Part shown: in pieces, positions 6,262-12,278 of the stretch
Layout of the letters: the number at the start of each line of letters is the position of its first letter
Position numbering within the stretch: position 1 is the stretch's first letter
Assembly: GCA_009922885.1 (NCBI GenBank)
Contig: RFUP01000032.1
Coordinates: forward strand, 1 to 12,278
Reading direction: 5' to 3'
Source of the DNA: Paracoccaceae bacterium
Lineage (GTDB): Bacteria > Pseudomonadota > Alphaproteobacteria > Rhodobacterales > Rhodobacteraceae
DNA length: 12,278 bases
Made by a program: the position numbers and the translations under genes
The notes under the pieces: model-generated
Databases searched by the model: none
Told to the model about the DNA's origin: nothing
What the model saw: only the letters and a program-made list of their open reading frames with translations

Positions 6262-7791
6262 ATGCGCGGGCCTCACAATATCTGGCGGCTGATCCGCACG
6301 GGTGCCACGCTGGAACGCACGGGCGCGATGGGGGTTGTTCTCGACGCCTTCGGCGCGCCGAAGGTGCTGCGCGTGGTGGTGCGAAGCGCCGTCTGGCCGT
6401 TCCGGTGGCTGGGGATCAAAGGCGATCCTTCGATGCCTGCGGCGACGCGTGCGCTTACGGCGTTGGGGCCTGCCTATATCAAATTCGGCCAAGTGCTTTC
6501 GACGCGCCCCGATGTGGTGGGCGAGGAACTGGCGAACCAGCTGCGCGTGCTGCAAGACAGCCTGCCGCCGTTTTCCTTGGATAAGGCCAAGAAAACCATC
6601 GAGGTGGAGCTGGAGCGCCCGTGGGACGAGGTGTTTTCCGAAATCAGTGAACCTGTTGCGGCTGCCTCCATCGCGCAGGTGCATAAGGCGCGCCTGAAAG
6701 ACACAGGCGACTTGGTGGCGGTGAAAGTGCTCCGCCCCGGTATCGAGCGCGCATTCCGCAAGGATATCGACGCTTTCTATCTGGCGGCTTGGCTGATCGA
6801 GAACCTGCCCGGTGGCCGCCGTTTGCGCCCGCAAGACGTGATTGCGCATTTCGAAGGCGTGGTGATGGGCGAGTTGGATCTGCGGCTCGAAAGCGCCTCG
6901 GCATCCGAATTCGCGGCCAATACGGCGAAGGACGAGGGCTTTACCCTGCCCGCGATCAAATGGGCGCTTTCCAGCCGCCGCGTGATGACGCTGGGCTGGG
7001 CTGATGGCGCGCCGATGGGCGACAATGCGGCGATTGATGCGGCAGGCCATGACCGCCGCGCGCTGGGCGAACGGGTGCTGAGGCTCTTCCTCATGCATGC
7101 GCTGCGCGACGGCTATTTCCACGCCGATATGCATCAGGGCAACCTGAAGGTGGCCCCGAATGGCGATATCATCGCCTATGATTTTGGCATCATGGGCCAT
7201 ATCGACGAGTATACCCGCCGCGTTTATGCGGAGATCCTCTTTGGCTTCATCAAGCGCGATTACAAGCGCGTGGCGGAAGTGCATTTCGAGGCGGGCTATG
7301 TGCCTGCTGACCGCGATGTGGACGAGTTCGCCCGCGCGCTTCGGGCGGTGGGCGAGCCGATTTTCGGGATGGACGCGACGCATATCTCGATGGGCAGGCT
7401 TCTGAGCTACCTCTTCGAAGTGACCGAGCGTTTCGGCATGGAAACCCGCACCGAGCTGATCTTGTTGCAACGGACAATGGTGGTGGTCGAGGGCGTGGCG
7501 CGCTCGCTCAATCCGCAGATCAACATCTGGGAAGTGGCGCGGCCTGTGGTGGAGGATTACATCACGCGCTCCATCGGCCCGAAGGCCGTGTTGACCGATC
7601 TGGGCCGCACGCTGCGCGTGTTGGGGCGCTTCGGGCCGCGCTTGCCGGCGATGGTGGAGGCCGCGCTGATCCGGCAATCGACAGTGGAAACACCGGAGCC
7701 GAAGCGCGGGCGCGGGCTGGTTTTCGTGGCCGGATTGGCGGGCGTGGCGCTGGGTGTGGCGGGCACGCTGGCGGCGGTTTTCTTCAGCTAA
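6262..7791 (+). CDS. ubiB: Ubiquinone biosynthesis kinase-like protein UbiB
   Basis: The 509-residue protein belongs to the UbiB/ADCK/Coq8 atypical kinase-like family, which supports assembly or function of the ubiquinone biosynthesis complex at the inner membrane. The family hallmarks are all present: KFGQ (74-77, the KxGQ motif), the Ala-rich AAAS loop (133-136) in place of a Gly-rich loop, VAVK with Lys155, ELD (204-206, the ExD motif), HADMHQGN with Asp289 and Asn294, and DFG (307-309). Residues 485-508 (GLVFVAGLAGVALGVAGTL...) form a C-terminal membrane anchor. The ATG at 6262 is chosen because the protein starts MRGPHNIWRL as in alphaproteobacterial relatives and GGAAG lies about 7 bases upstream, inside the end of ubiE. 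Its last 8 bases overlap the 3' end of the convergent phosphotransferase gene. Confidence 0.96.
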   Translation: MRGPHNIWRLIRTGATLERTGAMGVVLDAFGAPKVLRVVVRSAVWPFRWLGIKGDPSMPAATRALTALGPAYIKFGQVLSTRPDVVGEELANQLRVLQDSLPPFSLDKAKKTIEVELERPWDEVFSEISEPVAAASIAQVHKARLKDTGDLVAVKVLRPGIERAFRKDIDAFYLAAWLIENLPGGRRLRPQDVIAHFEGVVMGELDLRLESASASEFAANTAKDEGFTLPAIKWALSSRRVMTLGWADGAPMGDNAAIDAAGHDRRALGERVLRLFLMHALRDGYFHADMHQGNLKVAPNGDIIAYDFGIMGHIDEYTRRVYAEILFGFIKRDYKRVAEVHFEAGYVPADRDVDEFARALRAVGEPIFGMDATHISMGRLLSYLFEVTERFGMETRTELILLQRTMVVVEGVARSLNPQINIWEVARPVVEDYITRSIGPKAVLTDLGRTLRVLGRFGPRLPAMVEAALIRQSTVETPEPKRGRGLVFVAGLAGVALGVAGTLAAVFFS

Positions 7792-8623
7792 GGCGCGCGA
7801 TTTCGAGATGGGCGGCAGCGGCATAAGCGGCTGCCCCGCGCTCGGCTTTCCAGAGGCAATAGGTGGCCATGAGCCAGTGGTAATGCGGGCGGATCTGGCG
7901 CAGGCGCTCCGTGGTTTCCGCGCAATTGTAGGCTTTCAGGAACTCAGATTCTTCATCGGCCGTGAGCGGTGCGCCACGGTAGACGTGCTGCATGGCAGGC
8001 GAAAGGAAGAGCGCCAGATCGTGCACCGGATCACCGATGGCAGGGCATTGCCAATCGATAAACGTGAGCGCATCGCCGTTGACGATCAGGTTTCCGGGAA
8101 CGGGATCGCCGTGCAGGAAGGCGGGCATTGGTGCTTGGATGCGGGTGGCCAAGGGCGCGAGTTTCCGCACCTTGGCAGCGCTTTCCGGCGTGATTTCCGC
8201 CAGAATAGAAACTGTTTTCTCGTTAATCGCTTCGGTAGAGGCAAGAGCGGGAGAAAGACCTTCAGGCGGCTCTTTCGCGTGCAGGGTTTTGAGCGCTTTA
8301 GCCACGCGCGCGGTTCCGCTTTGCCACGGCGCACCGGGGATGTGGCGATAGAGGAGCCAAGCACCGCTTTCGCAGGTGCCCGAAGCCACGCTTTGCGGCG
8401 CAAGCCCTGAGGGGGCGAGTGCGGCGAGGCAGGCCAGTTCGGCGGCAGGATCGTTGGCGAAAAGCGGGTTCTTCGGCTCGGTGATATATTGCTTCAACAC
8501 GAGACCCGTCTGATCCCGCCAGAGATGGTTGGTTTGCCCGCCGATTTGCGTCACCCAGTGACGATCTGGCGCGACGGAAGAGATCGCTTGCAGGAGCGTC
8601 GGCGTTGGCTTTTGGTCTGACAT
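7784..8623 (-). CDS. Phosphotransferase of the APH / choline kinase fold
   Basis: The 279-residue protein has the aminoglycoside phosphotransferase/choline kinase catalytic pattern: HGDPVPGNLI (171-180, with catalytic Asp173 and Asn178) and FIDWQ followed by GDPVHDLA (189-204, metal-binding Asp190). Lys44 in LVLKQY and Glu62 in AAELACL are candidates for the nucleotide-binding pair. The fold is known to phosphorylate small hydroxylated molecules such as choline, aminoglycosides or sugars; the substrate cannot be told from sequence and resistance should not be assumed. The ATG at 8623 begins MSDQKPTPTLLQ; a TTG at 8683 would add 20 residues that look like untranslated sequence, though neither has a strong ribosome binding site. 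It lies 68 bases after flgD on the same strand and ends tail-to-tail with ubiB, overlapping it by 8 bases with no hairpin between. Confidence 0.85.
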   Translation of the reverse strand: MSDQKPTPTLLQAISSVAPDRHWVTQIGGQTNHLWRDQTGLVLKQYITEPKNPLFANDPAAELACLAALAPSGLAPQSVASGTCESGAWLLYRHIPGAPWQSGTARVAKALKTLHAKEPPEGLSPALASTEAINEKTVSILAEITPESAAKVRKLAPLATRIQAPMPAFLHGDPVPGNLIVNGDALTFIDWQCPAIGDPVHDLALFLSPAMQHVYRGAPLTADEESEFLKAYNCAETTERLRQIRPHYHWLMATYCLWKAERGAAAYAAAAHLEIARLS

Positions 8624-8691
8624 GTCTTCGCCCGCCGATTGGAATACGGCGCGGAAGCTAGTGAAGCCAGCGGACGGAGGCAACCCGCCCG

Positions 8692-9317
8692 TTAGGAGGG
8701 TTTGCGAATACCTGTGACCGCGTTTGCCGCGATTTCGGCACCACCATCGGTCACAAGAATCACTTCGCCGCCTTCAACACGCGCTTCGGTGAGGAGGCTG
8801 TAGGATTGAACGGGCGTTTCAGCGAGGCTGGTTTCCCCGAGGAAGCTTTCAACGCTGAAACTGTAGAGGCCGGGCATCGATGGATAGCCATAAGCATCGC
8901 GGCCCGACCATTGGATCTGGGCCGCATCCGCGCCGATTTCATAGCGCTGGACTTCGCGGCCTGCGCCATCGAGCACGACAAGTTCGGCGCGATCCGCTGT
9001 GGGTTCGGGAGCCACGTCGAGCGAAATCGGCGTCGCCCCGTCGAAACGCCAAGCTGGGCCATACCGGAGGCGCCCATCTGGGTTGTCAGATCGCGGAGAA
9101 GGTCGTTGGTGAGCACCTGCTGCTCGACCGAAGAGAAGGTGGCGAGTTGAACGGCGTAATCGGCCGAATCCACAGGATTCATCGGGTCCTGATTCTTGAG
9201 CTGGGTCGTCAGCATCTTCAGGAAGGTTTCGAAGTCCGACGAGAGGCCGGAGCTCGCGGTTTTGGTTTGCGTCTGGCTGGTTGTGGCGGTGGCCGTTGTT
9301 GCGGTGATCGTGGTCAT
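8692..9317 (-). pseudogene. flgD: Flagellar hook capping protein FlgD, frameshifted by a small deletion
   Basis: FlgD caps the growing flagellar hook and is needed for polymerisation of FlgE. The first 90 codons read in one frame: a Thr-rich start, then the conserved SDFETFLKMLTTQLKNQDPM (27-46) and FSSVEQQVLTNDLL (61-74), ending GMAQLG at about 9048. The C-terminal half (RFDGATPISLDVAPEP... to KPS, stop at 8692) reads in a different frame and is clearly FlgD, with ELVVLDGAGREVQRY and the GLYSFSVE region. Relatives have about 13 more residues between these parts, of the WVGMEAR type, so roughly 37-43 bases (1 mod 3) appear to be missing. Unbroken translation would give a nonsense tail after residue 90. 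AGGA lies 5 bases before the ATG at 9317, 7 bases after the fliK stop, so the two are one operon. The lesion may be real or a sequencing/assembly error. Confidence 0.85.
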
Positions 9318-9324
9318 GTTGTCC

Positions 9325-10833
9325 TCAAAGGCGAATATCAAGCCCCCCCGCAGCCGCACCTTGGCGCGGGCCGCGAAACGGGCTGACAGATGGGGCTTCA
9401 GGTTCGGATTGATGGGCCATGGAGGCCTGCGACGGCTGGCCGTTCCGCTGGTTCTGCTGCTGGAAATCGAAGCGCAACGAGGCGTAGCCCAGCCCGCGCA
9501 TTTCCTGCGCCAACTGATCGACATGGCGGCGCATCAGATCAAGCGTTTCTGGCCTTTCGGCTGAAATAGAGACTATTATCTGGGTGTCATTATGGTTGAG
9601 CTTCATGCGGACCGCACCGAGCTCTTCCGGATCGAGACGGATGCTGATGCTGTCGCCGTCCGAAGTCTTGAAGGCTTCGGCAACCTGCACAGCGATGGCA
9701 CGCGGCGTTTCAGGGCGGTCAATCGCGGGCATCGGGGAATGGGCAGAGGGTTTGGCCGGAGCATCCACTTCGGCAAACAGCAAGGCATGCGCGCTTATAC
9801 TCACCTCCGGGAGATCCGAAGGAGCCGCGGCGGGCCCTTCGGCGATCGGGGCCTTAACAGAGGGGCTGGGTGTTGCGGGCGGCATCGCGTCAGGCTGGAT
9901 AAGGCTTCGTGGCACAAGACCTCGCGCGGGCAACGGAGGTTCAGGCGCGGCGGCAGCGCTCATCGGTTTGCCAGCCTCGATCCGCGTGGGATGTTCATGT
10001 GGTTCAGGCAGTGCAGCCCTTTGCGATGGCATTTGGGGTGCCGTTTGCAAAAGCGGAGCGCTTTGCGGCTTTGGATCGGCAGCGACGAGAATTGCTGTTT
10101 CGCGGGGCGCTTCCTCTGCCCCGGCGGGCTTGGCTGGTGCCTTGCCAGGTACAAGCGTGGGGGCCTCCGGCAATCTGACCTGCGCTTCCCCTAAGGGCCG
10201 GGGCAACGCGCGTGGCGGAGGGGCCGCCCGGACCTGTTCAGGCATTTGCGGGCGTGCCGCGACTTGGTCACGGGCGATATGCTCCTCAAATTCAGGAGCG
10301 GTCTTTGCGGTTTCCGGAACTGGCGCACCCGGGGCCGTTGGCGCGCTTTTGGTGGTTGGCAGCGGCATGTTCTGTTCGGGCTCCGCAAGAGCCCGCCCCG
10401 CTTTCGGGGCATCCCAAGCCGCTGGATCAACCGGAACAGGCCTGTGAGCTGTGCCAACAGCCGCAAGCGGCTCAATCTTCGGGGCAAAAACAGCGACTGG
10501 CTTTTGAGGCGGCTGGGCATCCTCGGCCCGCGGTAGCACCTTGAATGTTTGATCCGGCGGCGCGGCGCGCTCCGGCTTGAAATCGGCCACATGTTCCATC
10601 TGGATCGGCTCATCCGCCTCATTATCCGGCAATGAGGGGGCTTCGAACGCCGCCTCAGGGGCAACCGTTTCAAGCGTATCCACATCAATATCAGGGTCTG
10701 TTTCGCCCAAATCCTCAGTCTTGACCGTTGGCTCAACTGGTGTCTGAGGCCCGGAAGCCAGCGCATTTTCGAGTGAGCGCAACACCGCAAAGAACTCAAG
10801 CCCCGCGGTGGCAGGGGCCTGAGGCACGGGCAA
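9325..10833 (-). CDS. fliK: Flagellar hook-length control protein FliK, probably 5'-truncated at a junction
   Basis: The open frame gives about 502 residues. The C-terminal domain (about 393-461) is the Flg_hook domain: ISIRLDPEELGAVRMKL, then IIVSISAERPETLDLMRRHVDQLA and the GLGYASLRF strand. FliK measures hook length and switches the export apparatus to late substrates. The first ~385 residues are Pro/Ala-rich and low in complexity, as usual in this fast-evolving family. A Gln-rich and Ser/Pro-rich tail follows the domain. The only start near the 5' end is a TTG at 10833, lying inside DNA that also reads as MurA on the other strand; no ATG occurs in frame until far inside. The true start is therefore probably lost at the junction near 10.83 kb. 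flgD follows after 7 bases. The family call rests on the C-terminal domain and the flgD linkage. Confidence 0.85.
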   Translation of the reverse strand: MPVPQAPATAGLEFFAVLRSLENALASGPQTPVEPTVKTEDLGETDPDIDVDTLETVAPEAAFEAPSLPDNEADEPIQMEHVADFKPERAAPPDQTFKVLPRAEDAQPPQKPVAVFAPKIEPLAAVGTAHRPVPVDPAAWDAPKAGRALAEPEQNMPLPTTKSAPTAPGAPVPETAKTAPEFEEHIARDQVAARPQMPEQVRAAPPPRALPRPLGEAQVRLPEAPTLVPGKAPAKPAGAEEAPRETAILVAADPKPQSAPLLQTAPQMPSQRAALPEPHEHPTRIEAGKPMSAAAAPEPPLPARGLVPRSLIQPDAMPPATPSPSVKAPIAEGPAAAPSDLPEVSISAHALLFAEVDAPAKPSAHSPMPAIDRPETPRAIAVQVAEAFKTSDGDSISIRLDPEELGAVRMKLNHNDTQIIVSISAERPETLDLMRRHVDQLAQEMRGLGYASLRFDFQQQNQRNGQPSQASMAHQSEPEAPSVSPFRGPRQGAAAGGLDIRL

Positions 10834-10848
10834 GCGCGCGTTTCATTT
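10815..10848. other. Junction between Rhodobacterales-type and beta/gammaproteobacterial-type DNA
   Basis: On the minus strand the fliK frame runs up to about here without a normal start codon. On the plus strand the murA frame becomes recognisable from about 10822 (RHGQARVSFPGGC), with nothing MurA-like before it. Two truncated genes thus meet head to head at their 5' ends. No insertion sequence, target duplication or tRNA is visible. The exact breakpoint cannot be fixed because both frames stay open for some bases around GGCACGGGCAAG. Confidence 0.7.
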
Positions 10849-11772
10849 CCCGGGGGCTGTGCGATCGGCAGCCGCCCTGTAGACCTGCATATCTGCGCGC
10901 TTGAAGCGATGGGGGCCATCATCACTATCGAAGGCGGATATATTGTTGCCAGCGCGCCAGAGGGATTGAAGGGTGTTGACTTCACATTTGAGACAGTCAC
11001 GGTAGGGGGCACTGAAAACGCCGTGATGGCGGCGTCATTGGCGTCGGGCACCAGTGTCCTTCGCAATGTGGCGAGGGAGCCCGAAATTGTCGACTTGGTG
11101 AGATTCCTGAGAGCCATGGGTGCCCACATCGAAGGAGAGGGTACTGACACGTTGACGGTGCAGGGTGTGGCAACACTGAACGGTGCGTCTTACGACGTCA
11201 TGCCGGATCGAATTGAAGTCGGAACCTATCTGGTGGCGGCGGCGGCAACTGGCGGCAGCCTGCGGGTAGAAGGTATCTGTCCTGAAGTGCTGGGCGTGGT
11301 GAGGGACAAGCTTGGGCAGACAGGCGCTGATCTCGATGAGGGTGAGGACTGGATCAGCCTGGATATGCGAGGCGAGAGACCGAAAGCGGTGGATATTGTG
11401 ACCGAGCCGTTTCCAGGTTTCCCCACCGATATGCAGGCCCAATTCACTGCATTGAATACGGTGGCGCAAGGGACGTCTCGTGTCACGGAGACCGTATTTG
11501 AAAACCGCTTGATGCAAGCCCATGAAATGAAGCGTATGGGCGCTGATATCGTGATTGAGGGAGACAGTGCCTGTATTACCGGGCGGCCCAGCTTGCAGGG
11601 TGCACCCGTGATGGCGTCAGATTTGCGCGCTTCAGCCAGTCTGGTGATTGCAGGCTTGGTGGCCTCGGGTGAGACCCGGATTGATCGCATTTACCATATC
11701 GACCGGGGTTACGAAAATATCGAAGGTAAATTGCAATGTCTGGGTGCCGATATTCGTCGTATATCCACTTGA
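10822..11772 (+). CDS. murA: UDP-N-acetylglucosamine 1-carboxyvinyltransferase MurA, N-terminal part missing
   Basis: MurA transfers enolpyruvate from PEP to UDP-GlcNAc, the first committed step of peptidoglycan synthesis. About 316 codons are present, aligning with roughly residue 103 to the end of the 419-residue E. coli enzyme. The PEP-binding loop PGGCAIGSRPVDLH holds the active-site cysteine (codon at 10858, equivalent to Cys115). FPTDMQAQFTALN holds the conserved aspartate equivalent to Asp305, and DLRASASLVIAGLV and RIYHIDRGYE complete the family pattern. The first ~100 residues, including the lysine equivalent to Lys22, are absent because the DNA changes to fliK. An internal ATG at 10909 exists but would omit the active-site loop, so it is not the real start. 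hisG follows after 19 bases; the murA-hisG pair is usual in beta/gammaproteobacteria. No other damage is seen. Confidence 0.93.
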   Translation, partial: RHGQARVSFPGGCAIGSRPVDLHICALEAMGAIITIEGGYIVASAPEGLKGVDFTFETVTVGGTENAVMAASLASGTSVLRNVAREPEIVDLVRFLRAMGAHIEGEGTDTLTVQGVATLNGASYDVMPDRIEVGTYLVAAAATGGSLRVEGICPEVLGVVRDKLGQTGADLDEGEDWISLDMRGERPKAVDIVTEPFPGFPTDMQAQFTALNTVAQGTSRVTETVFENRLMQAHEMKRMGADIVIEGDSACITGRPSLQGAPVMASDLRASASLVIAGLVASGETRIDRIYHIDRGYENIEGKLQCLGADIRRIST

Positions 11773-11791
11773 GGCTATAAATAACACTGTG

Positions 11792-12278
11792 ATGAAACTC
11801 GAACACACATTAACGATTGCGCTGACCAAGGGCCGGATATTGAAGGAGACCCTGCCATTGCTGGCAGAGGTCGGCATTACGCCGCAAGAAGATCTCGATA
11901 GCAGTCGCAAACTGATCGTCGCGACAACTGTGCCCAACGTCAGTCTGGTGATCCTGCGTGGATCGGACGTGCCGACCTATGTCCGACACGGTGCTGCTGA
12001 CCTCGGGATCGCGGGGAAAGACATGTTGCTGGAGTTTGGGGGCGAGGGCATCTATGAGCCGCTGGATTTAGGCATCGCGCGATGCCGTCTTATGACAGCC
12101 GGGCCTGCTTCTGACTCGCAGAACGACGGAGGACGCCGCCGTGTGAGGGTGGCGACCAAATTCATGAACGTCGCCAGAGCCCATTATGCGCGGAAGGGCA
12201 TGCATGCGGATCTCATCAAGCTTTATGGCTCTATGGAACTGGCGCCCCTAATGGGTTTAGCCGATGAGATCGTCGACA
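11792..12278 (+). CDS. hisG: ATP phosphoribosyltransferase catalytic subunit HisG, cut by the window edge
   Basis: HisG joins ATP and PRPP in the first step of histidine synthesis. The 162 visible residues begin MKLEHTLTIALTKGRILKETLP, with the family's LTKGRI start, then VRHGAADLGIAGKDMLLE, GIARCRLM and ATKFMNVARAHYARKG. They end at GLADEIVD, just before the PRPP-binding loop (VSTGxT in relatives), which lies beyond the window. The alignment looks like the short HisG form that works with the regulatory subunit HisZ, but the C terminus that would prove this is not visible. The ATG at 11792 is preferred; a GTG at 11789 is in frame. The ribosome binding site is weak (GAGG at 11771 is 17 bases away), so translation may depend on coupling with murA, 19 bases upstream. 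Confidence 0.95.
   Translation, partial: MKLEHTLTIALTKGRILKETLPLLAEVGITPQEDLDSSRKLIVATTVPNVSLVILRGSDVPTYVRHGAADLGIAGKDMLLEFGGEGIYEPLDLGIARCRLMTAGPASDSQNDGGRRRVRVATKFMNVARAHYARKGMHADLIKLYGSMELAPLMGLADEIVD

Noticed and set aside
6178..7824. Long minus-strand open frame of about 548 codons opposite ubiB
   Set aside because: Its His/Arg/Gln-rich product is the mirror of the ubiB coding frame; ubiB has all its family motifs.
7784..8623. Aminoglycoside resistance gene
   Set aside because: The kinase motifs are shared by choline, sugar and other small-molecule kinases; nothing in the sequence points to antibiotics.
9584..10447. Gly/Ala/Ser-rich plus-strand open frame opposite fliK
   Set aside because: Low-complexity antisense of the Pro/Ala-rich part of fliK, with no start signal or domain.
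10909..11772. MurA starting at the internal ATG as a complete short protein
   Set aside because: MurA homology continues upstream in the same frame through the active-site PGGC loop, so the ATG is internal and the gene is 5'-truncated.

Overview
The window is a mostly housekeeping stretch from an alphaproteobacterium, very probably a Rhodobacterales/Roseobacter-type organism. The basis is the protein sequences (DnaA, S20, MutM, UbiE, UbiB and a crotonase-family enoyl-CoA hydratase all read as that group), the high GC content, and the order mutM / enoyl-CoA hydratase / rpsT / dnaA with ubiE-ubiB divergent from mutM. From about 10.83 kb to the right edge the DNA changes character: a 5'-truncated murA followed by hisG. 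That pair is typical of beta- and gammaproteobacteria and is not the arrangement I know from Rhodobacterales.

Layout. 1-955: a lower-GC stretch with one NYN-domain nuclease-like gene (minus strand) and a strong hairpin between it and dnaA. 956-3085: dnaA and rpsT (minus strand), separated by about 490 bp of regulatory-looking DNA with GANTC sites and a 10-bp repeat; rpsT has a clear terminator. 3271-3852: an enoyl-CoA hydratase that has lost an internal block of about 65 residues in frame. 3926-5419: mutM preceded by a membrane protein of unknown function, joined as TAAATG. 5508-7791: ubiE and ubiB (plus strand), two ubiquinone-biosynthesis genes nearly abutting. 7784-8623: an aminoglycoside/choline-kinase-fold phosphotransferase, convergent with ubiB and overlapping its 3' end. 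8692-10833: flgD and fliK (minus strand, fliK first), the hook cap and hook-length control proteins; flgD is frameshifted by a small deletion. 10822-12278: murA without its first ~100 codons, then hisG cut by the window edge.

The genes fall into ordinary functional sets: replication initiation and translation (dnaA, rpsT), base-excision repair (mutM), quinone synthesis (ubiE, ubiB), flagellar hook assembly (fliK, flgD), and, on the foreign segment, peptidoglycan and histidine synthesis (murA, hisG). I see no CRISPR array, tRNA, rRNA, insertion sequence or defence system, and no convincing new biological system.

The most notable thing is a set of three structural lesions in otherwise well-conserved genes: the in-frame loss in the hydratase, the frameshifting loss in flgD, and the fliK/murA fusion of DNA from apparently unrelated bacteria. 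Together they suggest assembly or chimera problems at least as strongly as real biology, and each should be verified before it is interpreted.
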